Positions 33,885 through 42,653 of a DNA stretch of 64,000 nucleotides are shown piece after piece. The notes beneath the pieces are model-generated. The model saw nothing but the letters and a program-made list of their open reading frames with translations. It was not told the origin of the DNA and made no database searches. Made by a program: the position numbers and the translations under genes. The stretch comes from Pirellulimonas nuda (GTDB lineage Bacteria > Planctomycetota > Planctomycetia > Pirellulales > Lacipirellulaceae), in assembly GCF_007750855.1 (NCBI RefSeq), contig NZ_CP036291.1, positions 6,422,905 through 6,486,904 of the forward strand. The letters run 5' to 3'. The first letter of the stretch is position 1. Every line of letters begins with the position of its first letter.

Positions 33885-34527
33885 AACATGCCTCAGTAGA
33901 GCTGGTTCGCGCGGGATCGCCGCGCGGCGGCCGGTCGCTCCGATAACACCCTCCACCCCTCGCTCGCACGGGGGCCTGGCGGGTCGTACGGGACCGTAGG
34001 GGCAGGAGCACGCGGGCTGTTCCGTCCCGCCGGGCCCCGTTACTTGCTCCCAGAATCTCAGCAAGCGAACGACGTGCCAAACCGACCGCTCGACCCCGAA
34101 CCCCCGGTCTGGGCCCCAAAAATGGAATCCCTAGACCGCAATTCGCTTCTTTGCGCAGCGCCCGGCCAGTTTGCGCAACCGCGACTGCCGGCTTTTTGGG
34201 CGTCGACTACGCGCAGCGCGGCGCCAGCACCCGCGCAGCAAAGAGACGATGGCCACGAAAAGGCACAGGAAAGCGCAAAGAAAACATAACCACGGTTAGC
34301 ACGGATTTCACGGATGGACCACGTCTCTGCGCCGTGCAACAAGACAAACGGCAAGCTGGCTGCGTGCCGGAACAAGCCTTCGGCGTCACTCGATCCGTGT
34401 GATCCGTGGTCAACTTTTGCGTGGCGTCAGAGCGCGGTCGCGTCTAGCTTTTTTGTGCCTTTTCGTGGCCCGCTACTTGGTGGCCAACGCGGGTCACGCC
34501 GGCGCGCAAAAATGCTAAGTTGGTCGG
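33885..34527. other. Intergenic region upstream of the DUF255 gene
   Basis: 643 bases. The first 360 bases hold nothing I recognise as coding. From 34251 to 34470 it is nested repeat (families A and B). The DUF255 gene follows. Confidence 0.5.
34251..34470. repeat. Nested repeat: family B pair inside a family A pair
   Basis: Outer arms: GGCCACGAAAAGGCACAGG from 34251 and the inverted TTGTGCCTTTTCGTGGCC ending at 34470 (family A). Inner arms: ACCACGGTTAGCACGGATTT from about 34289 and, inverted, GATCCGTGTGATCCGTGGTC at 34392-34411 (family B). The symmetrical nesting suggests one inserted into the loop of the other. Confidence 0.85.
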
Positions 34528-36618
34528 ATGCCCAATCGACTAGCAGACGAGACCAGTCCCTACCTGCTCCAGCACCAGCACAACCCGGTGGAGTGGTACG
34601 GCTGGGGAGAAGAGGCGCTGGGCCGGGCGGCTTCTGAGCAGCGGCCGATCTTCCTCTCGATCGGCTACTCGGCGTGCCACTGGTGCCACGTGATGGAGCA
34701 CGAGAGCTTCGAGAACGAAGCGATCGCCGCGCTGCTGAACGAGCGGTTCATCTGCATCAAGGTAGACCGCGAAGAGCGGCCCGACCTGGACCAGGTTTAT
34801 ATGTCTGCCGTGCAGGCGATGACCGGTCGCGGGGGGTGGCCGATGAGCGTGTTCTTGACGCCCGACCTGCGGCCCTTCTTCGGCGGCACCTACTGGCCCC
34901 CCAGCGACCGCGGCGGCATGCCGGGCTTCGACCGCGTGATCTTGGCCGTGGACGACGCCTGGCAGCAGCGCCGCGACGAGTGCCTGTCGACCGCGGCGCA
35001 GCTCACCGAGGCCGTCCGCCAAGAGTCGATCCCCTCGCGCGAGGCCGCCCCCACGGCCGACCTGCTGGACGCCGCGGGCCGGCAGCTCGAGCGGGCGTTC
35101 GACCCCCGGTTCGGCGGCTTCGGCCCCGCCCCAAAGTTCCCCCACGCGATGGACCTGGGGGTGCTGGTGCGGCTCTGGACCCGCGACCAGCGGCCGGCGT
35201 GGCTGGACATGGTCCGGCTGACCCTCGACCGGATGGCCGCCGGCGGCATCTACGACCACCTGGGGGGCGGGTTCGCCCGCTACTCGGTCGACGCCCGCTG
35301 GCTGGTGCCGCACTTCGAGAAGATGCTTTACGACAACGCGCTGCTGGCCGGGGCGTACCTCGAAGGCTACCTCGCTACCGGCGACCAGCAGTACCGCCGC
35401 GTCGTGACCCAGACGCTGGACTATGTGCTGCGCGACATGACGGGCGCCGAGGGTGGTTTTTTTAGCGCGGAGGACGCGGACAGCCTGCCCCACGGCGCCA
35501 TGGCTGAGGCCCCGGCGGCCGACGCCGACGGCTCGCCCGGGCATGCCGAGGAGGGGCTGTTCTATACCTGGACGCCTGAGGAAGTAGCGGCCGTGCTGGG
35601 GACGGAGCGGGGCGAGCGGTTTTGCCGTGTGTACGAAGTCACCCAAGAGGGCAACTTTGAGGGGCGTAGCATCCTCAACCTGCCGAAGTCGATCGCCCAG
35701 CAAGCGGCGCTGCTTGAGGTCGACGAGGCCGAGCTGGCCGGTGAGCTGGCGGCGATGCGGGCAGAGCTGCTGGTGGCCCGCGACGCGCGTCCGCGGCCGG
35801 GGCTCGACGACAAGGTGATCGTCGCCTGGAACGGCCTGATGATCGACGCGCTGGCCCGCGCCGGCGCCGCGCTGGACGAGCCGCGCTACACCCAGGCCGC
35901 TACCCGGGCGGCAGAGTTTCTGTGGTCGGCGGCCCGCGACGGCGATCGGCTGCTGCACACCTGGCGCGGCGGCCGGGCAAAGCTGGCCGCTTACCTCGAT
36001 GACTACGCGGCGCTCGCCAACGCGTGCGTTTCTCTTTACGAGGCGACGTTCGAAGAAGTCTGGATCGACCGCGCAGCGAGCCTGATCGATCAGGTGCTCG
36101 ACCGGTTTGCCGACCCCGCCGGCGGCGGCTTCTTTTACACCGCCAGCGACCACGAGACGCTGATCGCCCGCAACAAGGACCTGATGGACAACGCCACCCC
36201 CGGCGGCAACTCGCTGGCCGCCACGGCGCTGCTGCGGCTCGGCCGACTGCTGGGAGAAACTCGCTACCTGGAGGCGGCCGACCAGACGCTGGGCGCCTGC
36301 TGCGGCGTGATGGAGCGCGCGCCCTCGGCCGCGGGCCAGGCGCTGCAGGCGCTCGACCTGCAGGTCGGCCCAACGGTAGAGCTGGTGTTCGTCGGCGGGC
36401 CGAGCGAGCTAGCGGCCGCGGCGCACAAGAAGCTGTCGCCGCGGAAGGTGGTCGCGTGGCGGGCGGATGCGGAGCAGGGGGGAGCGGCGCGCCTCGACGG
36501 GCTGTTCGCCGGCCGCGCCTCGGACGGTGAACCGGCGCTGTACGTCTGCGAACAGGGGGCGTGCCAGGCGCCGATCGTGGGTGAGGCGGCCATCCGCGCG
36601 TGGCTCGAAAAATCGTAG
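34528..36618 (+). CDS. DUF255 thioredoxin-like protein (YyaL/SPATA20 family)
   Basis: 696 residues. The N-terminal thioredoxin-like domain has [20 protein letters not shown] and the CxxC motif in [19 protein letters not shown] (Cys50, Cys53), followed by [18 protein letters not shown]. The remainder is a six-hairpin glycosidase-like alpha barrel ([38 protein letters not shown], ending with a cluster of helical repeats). Family members are widespread and function is undefined; human SPATA20 and B. subtilis YyaL belong here. Residues 328-338 ([11 protein letters not shown]) are encoded by a single family D arm inserted in frame. Confidence 0.93.
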   Translation: MPNRLADETSPYLLQHQHNPVEWYGWGEEALGRAASEQRPIFLSIGYSACHWCHVMEHESFENEAIAALLNERFICIKVDREERPDLDQVYMSAVQAMTGRGGWPMSVFLTPDLRPFFGGTYWPPSDRGGMPGFDRVILAVDDAWQQRRDECLSTAAQLTEAVRQESIPSREAAPTADLLDAAGRQLERAFDPRFGGFGPAPKFPHAMDLGVLVRLWTRDQRPAWLDMVRLTLDRMAAGGIYDHLGGGFARYSVDARWLVPHFEKMLYDNALLAGAYLEGYLATGDQQYRRVVTQTLDYVLRDMTGAEGGFFSAEDADSLPHGAMAEAPAADADGSPGHAEEGLFYTWTPEEVAAVLGTERGERFCRVYEVTQEGNFEGRSILNLPKSIAQQAALLEVDEAELAGELAAMRAELLVARDARPRPGLDDKVIVAWNGLMIDALARAGAALDEPRYTQAATRAAEFLWSAARDGDRLLHTWRGGRAKLAAYLDDYAALANACVSLYEATFEEVWIDRAASLIDQVLDRFADPAGGGFFYTASDHETLIARNKDLMDNATPGGNSLAATALLRLGRLLGETRYLEAADQTLGACCGVMERAPSAAGQALQALDLQVGPTVELVFVGGPSELAAAAHKKLSPRKVVAWRADAEQGGAARLDGLFAGRASDGEPALYVCEQGACQAPIVGEAAIRAWLEKS
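35509..35540. repeat. Family D single arm inside the DUF255 gene
   Basis: CGGCGGCCGACGCCGACGGC with flanking bases matches the family D arm with only two or three differences. No inverted partner is seen nearby. The frame is kept, and the encoded AAPDADGSP-like segment is almost the same as the one in recQ (PAADAEGSP against PAADADGSP). Confidence 0.8.
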
Positions 36619-36693
36619 CCGGCCTGAGGGCGGGTTGTTATGGTTACGTGTGCTGCGTAGCGAACGCCTCTCTTCAATCCATCCGGTACTGCA

Positions 36694-37389
36694 ATGCCCC
36701 GCTCGCCCCTGTTGCTCCTTGCGGCCGCGTTCCTATTGACTGAGGCGAAACTACCGGCCCAGGCCGATCCTCCCAAGGCTGTACCCCGATACGGCGCCGA
36801 GCCCGCCGACCGCACTCCCACAGGCCAGCCTGCAAAAATGGTGCGATTGGAGCTGTGGATGATCACCCTCGGCGAGGACGCCGGTCCCGAGGTCCTCGAG
36901 TCCGCCGCCCAACCCCTAGCCGGCCGCGACGAAGCCGCGGCCCGCGTCAAGCGGCTGCAAGGAGGAAAGCTGCTCGCCCGCTCGCTTTTCTTCTCTGGGA
37001 TCACCGTTGATGGGCAACCGCTCCATTGGCAGATGGGGATCAGCGAGCCGACGGTGAGTGCGGTGAGCACCAATCAGAGAGGTAGTTCCTTCAATATCCA
37101 GTATCGCGACGTCGGCGTCGTGCTTGAAGCGGATTGCGACGTGCTTTCCGATTCGCGGATTCAAATTGCGCTCAAGCTTCAAGAATCGCACCTGGAGCAA
37201 TCCGATATCCCGATCCAACAGGTAGCTGGGGAGGAGCCGATCCTCGCGAGCCAGACTGTTTTGTTTTCTCACGCGAGTCGCGTCGTGTGCAACTCCAGCG
37301 GCGCTCTGGTAGTCTTCTCTTCGAGCGTAAAGGGCGACGCCAAAGACCGCACGATCATCGTCTACCTGGCCGGGACGATTCTCGAATAG
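36694..37389 (+). CDS. Secreted protein, possibly secretin-related
   Basis: 231 residues with a signal peptide (MPRSPLLLLAAAFLLTEAKL). The second half, NIQYRDVGVVLEADCDVLSD followed by SRIQIALKLQESHLE and ending TIIVYLAGTILE, has the alternating pattern of the secretin C-terminal strand region (VG-x-x-L-x-V, then RI-x-L). Without the pore segments it cannot form a secretin by itself; it may be a short relative that is common in Planctomycetes. No operon partner of a secretion system is present. This call is weak. Confidence 0.55.
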   Translation: MPRSPLLLLAAAFLLTEAKLPAQADPPKAVPRYGAEPADRTPTGQPAKMVRLELWMITLGEDAGPEVLESAAQPLAGRDEAAARVKRLQGGKLLARSLFFSGITVDGQPLHWQMGISEPTVSAVSTNQRGSSFNIQYRDVGVVLEADCDVLSDSRIQIALKLQESHLEQSDIPIQQVAGEEPILASQTVLFSHASRVVCNSSGALVVFSSSVKGDAKDRTIIVYLAGTILE

Positions 37390-37395
37390 CGGGCC

Positions 37396-37731
37396 CTACC
37401 TCTGGGCGCGGTCGAGCAGCGATTCCAGCTTCGCGATCTGCGCGTCGCAGCGCGCCGATAGCTCTCGCAGGGCGATCAGCTTCGAGTCGATCTCTCCGCG
37501 CATCTGCCGGCTCATTTCTTCGAGCTCGACCTGCTGGCGGTTCACCCGCGCATCCGCGTCGGCCTGCACGCCGTCCCACTGGGTGACGGGGCGGTGCTGC
37601 ACGTCGATCGGCCCGGTCGAACGCCGCTTGGCGGCGCCGAAGAAGCGGTAGCTACGTCGCATCAGGATGTACACCAGCAGCGCGCACCCAGCGATAAACA
37701 GGATCTGCGGCGTGATGGCGGCGAGGGGCAT
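37396..37731 (-). CDS. Small membrane protein with coiled coil
   Basis: 111 residues. One N-terminal helix (about residues 6-24, ITPQILFIAGCALLVYILM) is followed by a basic stretch and a C-terminal coiled coil rich in Glu, Gln and Arg (ARVNRQQVELEEMSRQMRGE and on to LLDRAQR). Likely topology is an anchored cytoplasmic coiled coil. Nothing further can be said. It is convergent with the secretin-like gene, 6 bases apart, and 46 bases downstream of larC. Confidence 0.7.
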   Translation of the reverse strand: MPLAAITPQILFIAGCALLVYILMRRSYRFFGAAKRRSTGPIDVQHRPVTQWDGVQADADARVNRQQVELEEMSRQMRGEIDSKLIALRELSARCDAQIAKLESLLDRAQR

Positions 37732-37777
37732 GACGCGGTGTGGTCGGGGGGACAGCAGACAATCGGCGGCGCGACAA

Positions 37778-38959
37778 TTATAGGTCGCTGGCGAACGCCG
37801 CTCGGGCCGCTAGGTAAACCGCTTCAAGCGGCTGGCCGGCGCCGGCGGCCAAGGCCTTGCAATCCTCGTATTCGGGCGCGAAACGCCGTGTGCCGTCCGG
37901 CAGCAGCGCCACCGTGCCGCGCACCTCGCCCCAGGGGGTTTGCGCGGTCCCCTTCTCGCGCGGCAGCACCTCGCGCTGCACCACCTGGCGGCGGAGTCCC
38001 AGCGCGGTGGTCTCGCGGAACACGATTCGCGCCAGCGCCTCCGCATCGGTCGGGGCGGCCTGCACCGCAAGCTGCACCCCGGGCCGGCCCTTTTTCATGC
38101 CGATCGCGGTGGTCGCCACGTCGAGCGCGCCGGCCTCCCACAGCCGCTCGATGCAGTAGCCAAGCTGCTCGGCCGGCAGGTCGTCGAGGTTGGTCTCCAG
38201 CAGCACGATCGTGTCGCACAGCGCCACGGCGTCGGGGTCGGGAGATGTGGTCTCGCCCACCACCAGACGCAGCAGGTTGGGGTGATCGAAATCTTTCTGC
38301 CCGGCGCCGTAGCCGATGGACTCGATGTGCATCGCCGGCAGCGGGCCGAAGCGGTCGACCAGCGCCGCGACGATCGCCGCGCCGGTGGGCGTGGTCAGTT
38401 CCCCCTCGGCCGCAAAGTCGGCCAGCGGCACGCCGCGTAGTAGCTCCGCGGTGGCCGGCGCGGGGATGCTGCACCGGCCGTGGGCGATCTGCACGAAGCC
38501 CGTGCCGGTAGGGATGGGCGAGGCGTAGATCTTCTCGACCTGCAGCAGGTCCCACCCGATCGCGGCGCCGACGATATCCGCGATCGAGTCGACGGCGCCC
38601 ACCTCGTGGAAGTGCACCTTCTCGATCGTCGAGCCGTGCACCTTGGCCTCGGCCTCGGCCAGGCGGGTGAAGATGGCGGTCGCGAGCTCGCGCTGCGGCG
38701 CGGTGAGCGTGCTGCCGTCGATCATCTTCGTGATGTGGTGCAGGTGCCGGTGGGCGTGCTCCGGCTCGTGCTCGACCACGATTTGCGTGGCCCGGAAGCC
38801 CCGCTTCTTCACCTCGCTAGCAACCAGCCGGCACGAGGGGAGCCCCAGCGAGTCGATGCCCGCCTGGATGGCGGGGAGTTCCACCCCTGCGTCCACCAGG
38901 GCGCCCAGGGTCATGTCTCCGCTGATTCCGCTGGCGCAGTCGAGGTAGGCGATCCGCAT
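37778..38959 (-). CDS. larC: Nickel pincer cofactor biosynthesis protein LarC
   Basis: 393 residues from the ATG at 38959. The start MRIAYLDCASGISGDMTLGA, then HFHEVGAVDSIADIVGAA, SPIPTGTGFVQIAHGRCSIP and TTPTGAAIVAALVDRFG are the conserved LarC blocks. The protein inserts nickel into the pincer cofactor of lactate racemase and relatives, using CTP. A HAHRHLHHI run near residue 75 may bind metal. larB and larE are not in the window, so the role here cannot be confirmed by context. Older names are DUF111 protein. Confidence 0.93.
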   Translation of the reverse strand: MRIAYLDCASGISGDMTLGALVDAGVELPAIQAGIDSLGLPSCRLVASEVKKRGFRATQIVVEHEPEHAHRHLHHITKMIDGSTLTAPQRELATAIFTRLAEAEAKVHGSTIEKVHFHEVGAVDSIADIVGAAIGWDLLQVEKIYASPIPTGTGFVQIAHGRCSIPAPATAELLRGVPLADFAAEGELTTPTGAAIVAALVDRFGPLPAMHIESIGYGAGQKDFDHPNLLRLVVGETTSPDPDAVALCDTIVLLETNLDDLPAEQLGYCIERLWEAGALDVATTAIGMKKGRPGVQLAVQAAPTDAEALARIVFRETTALGLRRQVVQREVLPREKGTAQTPWGEVRGTVALLPDGTRRFAPEYEDCKALAAGAGQPLEAVYLAARAAFASDL

Positions 38960-39256
38960 GTTCGGTCGTGGGTTGCTGATTTGGGGAAGATTGGCGAAAC
39001 GCACCCCATGGTAGCAAACTACGAGCGAGCGGCGCTTGGCGCAAACCCAGTAGCTGCCGACCTACGGTCGGCGCGTCGCGCAGCGACCCTATTCCTGGGG
39101 CCCCAGTCGAGAGCAAGGGGAGCTCGCACGCGCCGAGCGTAGGCCCGCGGCTGCTTGGACGCAGCCACTGCTTGCGTCCTCGCCGCTCTTGTCTCGGACT
39201 GCCGCGTTCGGGTACCGTCCGCCCTCCTCCGTACCTTCGTGCTAGCAGGACCGACC

Positions 39257-40099
39257 TTGCCGCCGCGTGTTTGCGACCGCCGACTGCCGATCCTTCTGGC
39301 GGCGTGCTGCGCGCTGGCGGGCTGCAAGACGGTGGACAAGTCTCTGACGCCCTCGAACCACCGCGACTGGCGCCCCGACCACGCCGTGCTGCCGACCGCC
39401 GAGTTCCACGGCGATCAGATCACCGTCCGCAACGTGCGCAACTGCCGGTACCTGGACCGCGACAGCTACGTGGTGGACTACTACGACCTGACGCTCGACT
39501 CGAACTCGATCCGCGCGGTCGACTTCATGGTCGCCCCGTTCGGCCCGGTGCCGGCGCTGGCGCACACGATGCTGAGTTTCGAGTTCGACGACGCCCAGGG
39601 GAAGCCGCGGCACCTGGCGATGAGCGTCGAGGTGCGGAAAGAACGGGGCGAGGAGTTCGACCCCGCCAAGGGCGCCGCCAACCAGTACGAGATTATGTAC
39701 GTGGCCGCGGACGAGCGCGACGCGATCGGCGCCCGCGCCCAGTTGTTTGACGAAGACATCTACCTCTACCGCACCCGGGCCACCCCCGCGCTGGCGCGGG
39801 CCGTGTTCATCGACATGGCCGAGCGGATGAACGAGCTGCACGAAGAGCCGGAGTTCTACAACCTGTTCACCAACAACTGCACCACCAACCTGCTAGACCA
39901 CCTGAACCGCATCGAGCCCAACCGTGTTGTGTACGACTGGCGGGTGCTGCTGCCCGGCAAGAGCGACCGCAAGGCGTACGAGGAGGGGCTGCTGGCGACC
40001 GAGGCCCCGTTCGAGCAGGCCAAAGCAGCGGCGCACGTCAACCCGCGGGTCGCCGCGGCGGTGAAGTCGGACGATTTTTCCAGCGCGATCCGGCGCTAG
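39257..40099 (+). CDS. DUF4105 lipoprotein
   Basis: 280 residues if it starts at the TTG at 39257, which has AGGA 6 bases upstream and opens a short lipoprotein signal (LPILLAACCALAGC, lipid Cys in LAGC). Earlier in-frame starts at 39155 (TTG) and 39239 (GTG) also exist. The rest matches DUF4105 (Lnb-type N-terminal periplasmic domain): YVVDYYDLTLDSNSIRAVDF, then SFEFDDAQGKPRHLAMSVEV and FYNLFTNNCTTNLLDHLNRI, where the Cys-Thr-Thr and the earlier His suggest a papain-like Cys/His site. Lnb proteins are N-acyltransferases for lipoproteins in some bacteria; that role is inference. Confidence 0.82.
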   Translation: MPPRVCDRRLPILLAACCALAGCKTVDKSLTPSNHRDWRPDHAVLPTAEFHGDQITVRNVRNCRYLDRDSYVVDYYDLTLDSNSIRAVDFMVAPFGPVPALAHTMLSFEFDDAQGKPRHLAMSVEVRKERGEEFDPAKGAANQYEIMYVAADERDAIGARAQLFDEDIYLYRTRATPALARAVFIDMAERMNELHEEPEFYNLFTNNCTTNLLDHLNRIEPNRVVYDWRVLLPGKSDRKAYEEGLLATEAPFEQAKAAAHVNPRVAAAVKSDDFSSAIRR

Positions 40100-40108
40100 A
40101 GGAGTTGA

Positions 40109-40220
40109 GATGATAGATGATAGAGGTTAGATGATAGACTCCCGGGCAGCCTCTCTCTCGGGCTCTATCATCTAACCTCTATCATCTAACCTCTATCATC
40201 TAACCTCTATCATCTAACAT
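40109..40220. repeat. Family G inverted tandem repeat
   Basis: The left side has two copies of GATGATAGAGGTTA-type units. The right side has four to five copies of the inverted unit, CTCTATCATCTAAC, in direct tandem. An inner pair, CCCGGGCAGCC/CTCTCTCGGG, lies between. It begins 9 bases after the stop of the DUF4105 gene and ends 7 bases before the ATG of the next gene. Its tandem, short, T/A-rich units differ from all surrounding DNA. Confidence 0.9.
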
Positions 40221-40227
40221 CTCCTCC

Positions 40228-40680
40228 ATGCCCGGCCCCCCGCCACCGCCGCCCCCTAGCAGTGTCCGCCTCGCGTGTGCGCGCTGCGGGAATCAGTTTA
40301 GCGCCGCGCTGGGGACCGACCCGGCCGAGGCGCTGTGTGGCGCGTGCGGCATGGCCGCGGCGACCGCGACTCAGCCGCCGGTCCCCCCACCACCTCCGCC
40401 GCCCAAGCCCCCCGCCGCCGCGGCGCCGGATCTCCCTGCCGCGGCGCCGGATCTCCCTGCCGCGGCGCCTAAGCCCTCACCAGCGGCGCCCCCTCCGCCG
40501 CCGCCGATCAGGTCGAAGGTCGTCGACGTCAAAGTGCCCGTCGAGACGCCCCCCGCACCCACAAGGCCGATGACCCGGGCCGAGCGCGAGGCCGCCCGGC
40601 GGAAGCTCAACATGATCCTGGCGGTCGTCGGCGCCGTGATCTTGGCGTTGGCGTTCCTGCTGCTGTCGCAGTTGGGGTAA
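40228..40680 (+). CDS. Zinc-ribbon, proline-rich, tail-anchored protein
   Basis: 150 residues. A poly-Pro start (MPGPPPPPPPSSVRL), a zinc ribbon with two Cys pairs (LACARCGNQF and ALCGACGMAA), a long Pro/Ala-rich stretch with a repeated AAAPDLP unit, and a C-terminal membrane helix (MILAVVGAVILALAFLLLSQ, about 128-147). Such zinc-ribbon/tail-anchor proteins are frequent in planctomycetes; function unknown. The family G repeat array ends 7 bases before its ATG, so its own promoter and ribosome site are not evident. AAAPDLP is a perfect DNA repeat, CCGGATCTCCCTGCCGCGGC, twice. Confidence 0.75.
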   Translation: MPGPPPPPPPSSVRLACARCGNQFSAALGTDPAEALCGACGMAAATATQPPVPPPPPPPKPPAAAAPDLPAAAPDLPAAAPKPSPAAPPPPPPIRSKVVDVKVPVETPPAPTRPMTRAEREAARRKLNMILAVVGAVILALAFLLLSQLG

Positions 40681-40687
40681 CCAAGTC

Positions 40688-40770
40688 GAGCCGGTAGCGC
40701 CCCGTCTCAGCAACGGAGCGCCCGGAGGTTTCAACAGACGAAACATCCGGGCGCTGACGCTTCCGGCTCC
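40688..40770. repeat. Family F inverted repeat
   Basis: The right arm, CCGGGCGCTGACGCTTCCGG, pairs with GAGCCGGTAGCGCC at the left, and the inner segments CGGAGCGCCCGGAGGTTTC and GAAACATCCGGGCGC pair as well. Compare 17128-17195. It ends 22 bases from the mtdB-like gene stop. Confidence 0.82.
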
Positions 40771-40792
40771 AACAGTACTTTCCAACAGTGCT

Positions 40793-41629
40793 TCAGGAGA
40801 ACAGCTCGCGGGCCAGGGCAAACACCTCGGCGGCGCCCAGCACCTGGTCGTTTGACTCGAAGAGCCTGGCGATGGCGGCGCGGTGGATTTTCATCTTCAA
40901 GCCCCCGACGCCGATCGCGCCGTAGCACGCGCAGCCGCCGCGATCGACGGCCTTGTCGGCCATCTCTACCCCGGCGATCCCCAGCGGCGGGACGGCGTTC
41001 AGGTCGATCGCTACCCGCAAGGCATCGGACGCGAGCCGGGCGTCGGGCGTGACCAGCTCCACGCCGGGTGGGCCCGCGGCAATCAGCACCTGGGCGCCGT
41101 CGAGCGCGTCGGCGATGCTCGCCAGCGGCGTGACCCCCTGGCGACCCATCGCCGCCGCGGCCTGGTCGGCGCGCTGCTGGTTGCGCATCACCAGCCGCAC
41201 GGGGCAGCCGGCGTCGGTGAGCAGCTCGACGCAGCGCTGGCCTACCGGTCCGGCGCCGACAACGACCGCGGTCGCCTGTGGGCCGAGCTGGGCGTGCCGC
41301 CCTGCCGCCAACACCGCGGCCGCGGCGGTGGTGTTTGAGCCGTTGGAGTCCAGCAGCACCGACACCCGCATCGGCCCAAAGAACGCCGCGGTCACGGCCC
41401 GCAGCACGCGCTCGCCCGCGGCGACGTCCGACCCGCCGATCGCGATCGCCGTGTATTTGAGGTCGGCGGGCGCGCGGGTGAAGATGGCGCCGTGCACCAG
41501 CGCCTCGACAGCGTCGGGCCCCACGGCGCCGTGCCTCAACAACAGGTCCGCGCCGGCGTCTACCGCCACGACCGCGTCGAAGACGCTGGGCTGCGGGTCG
41601 GTGTCGAGGCAGAGGAGGATGCGTTTCAT
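40793..41629 (-). CDS. mtdB: Methylene-tetrahydromethanopterin dehydrogenase (MtdB-like)
   Basis: 278 residues. The enzyme oxidises methylene-H4MPT to methenyl-H4MPT with NAD(P) in the C1 oxidation route. Evidence: the Rossmann motif VVVGAGPVGQRCVELLTDAG (about 120-140), DSNGSNTTAAAAVLAAGRHA before it, VAIDLNAVPPLGIAGVEMAD and YGAIGVGGLKMKIHRAAIAR after it, all typical of MtdB/MtdA. It follows fae on the same strand, with a family C repeat between, so both serve the same pathway. The other genes (mch, fhcABCD) are outside the window. Confidence 0.92.
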   Translation of the reverse strand: MKRILLCLDTDPQPSVFDAVVAVDAGADLLLRHGAVGPDAVEALVHGAIFTRAPADLKYTAIAIGGSDVAAGERVLRAVTAAFFGPMRVSVLLDSNGSNTTAAAAVLAAGRHAQLGPQATAVVVGAGPVGQRCVELLTDAGCPVRLVMRNQQRADQAAAAMGRQGVTPLASIADALDGAQVLIAAGPPGVELVTPDARLASDALRVAIDLNAVPPLGIAGVEMADKAVDRGGCACYGAIGVGGLKMKIHRAAIARLFESNDQVLGAAEVFALARELFS

Positions 41630-41637
41630 CGGTCGTC

Positions 41638-41752
41638 GGGTGGCTGGGGTCGAAGCCGTCAGGCGCAGCCCCCAGCGGCGGCTCCAACTACGCTGGTCTA
41701 CTCAGTCGCAGCGGCTGGGGGCTTCGGCTAGCGCCTACGACCCCAGCCACCC
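41638..41752. repeat. Family C inverted-arm repeat between fae and mtdB
   Basis: GGGTGGCTGGGGTCGAAGCC at 41638 and its inverted copy ending at 41752, each followed toward the centre by an inverted CAGCCCCCAGC segment. Compare 13896-14011. It ends 18 bases from the fae stop and begins 9 bases before the mtdB ATG. Confidence 0.88.
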
Positions 41753-41770
41753 ACCTCGCATATGTGCTGC

Positions 41771-42268
41771 TTAAAACCCGCGGAACGGGTGGGCCGCCGC
41801 GTCCTTGCCCGCGATCATCTCGTCGGCCGTGGGGCTGCCGGTCATGGCGGCCTTGATGGCGTCTTTGGTCGCTTGCAGGTTGAACTCGTAGATCTTCTTG
41901 TCGTCGGCGGCTTCGGGGTGGATGAACACGCCGCACACGATCACTAGCTTTTCGGCGTCCGACTTGGGGATCACGCCGTCGGCGACCGAGTCCGCCACGG
42001 CCTTGGCCACCGCGGCCTGGGCGGGGCCGAACATCTGCACCGCCTGCTTCATCCCCTTGATCGTGACCTTGGTGATGAGCACCGTAGCGGGTTTTACGGC
42101 CAGGTTGGGGGTCAGGACCGCCAGCAGGTTGCTGTGCCCCTCGCTCTGATTGGCCAGGGCGTTGGCAAACGCGGTCCCCACGGGGCCCTCTTTGCTGCCG
42201 ATCAACAGGTCGATATGGGCGATCTCGTTGCCGTCGCCGAATAGGGCCTCTCCGATCATCATGCTCAT
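41771..42268 (-). CDS. fae: Formaldehyde-activating enzyme
   Basis: 165 residues from the ATG at 42268, with an AAGGAG ribosome site. It joins formaldehyde to tetrahydromethanopterin, giving methylene-H4MPT. Conserved blocks: FGDGNEIAHIDLLIGSKEGP with the catalytic His in AHIDL, then LLAVLTPNLAVKPATVLITK and IHPEAADDKKIYEFNLQATK. The length is normal. Upstream of mtdB. Planctomycetes carry these H4MPT genes mainly for formaldehyde detoxification, which is the likely role here. Confidence 0.96.
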   Translation of the reverse strand: MSMMIGEALFGDGNEIAHIDLLIGSKEGPVGTAFANALANQSEGHSNLLAVLTPNLAVKPATVLITKVTIKGMKQAVQMFGPAQAAVAKAVADSVADGVIPKSDAEKLVIVCGVFIHPEAADDKKIYEFNLQATKDAIKAAMTGSPTADEMIAGKDAAAHPFRGF

Positions 42269-42653
42269 CGCTGCTCCTTGGTTGGTCGCGGGCCGCCGCG
42301 GGAATAACGCAGAGGCCTGCCAGAGAATAGCAAGCAGAGGTTGCCGGCAGGTAGCCCCGCTGCGACGCCCGGGGGCCACTCCCGGCCGCGGCAGAGTCGG
42401 GTGGCGGGGTTTTCGCTGCGCGGTGCGTGCCCGCAACCCGCGAGGGGGCCGCTACGATTGGTGGACAGGTTGGACCGATCATGCGAGAATAGCGTAGGTA
42501 AGGAGCGTAACCGCAGACGTATCGGGGGGTTAGGCTCGATTTGCCCGACGCCGGCGCCGCAACCGCGGCGTTGGGCTGGGCTATTGTCTTGTCCTCGGGG
42601 CACCACACGCCACGGCGCCACCGCGCACCGCGGCCTGTTTAGGAGAAATTCAG
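42269..42653. other. Divergent intergenic region between fae and the DUF1559 gene
   Basis: 385 bases, GC-rich. It carries the ribosome sites of both neighbours, AAGGAG for fae and AGGAGAAATTCAG for the DUF1559 gene. No repeat family member, clear promoter or RNA element was found. Confidence 0.45.

Noticed and set aside
36694-37389. Full secretin of a type II or III secretion system
   Set aside because: Only a short stretch resembles secretin strands. The length is far too small and no secretion genes are nearby, so it is listed as a possible relative only.
40109-40220. Possible CRISPR array
   Set aside because: Units are contiguous 14-base repeats without spacers, and they occur in both orientations. 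No cas gene is present.
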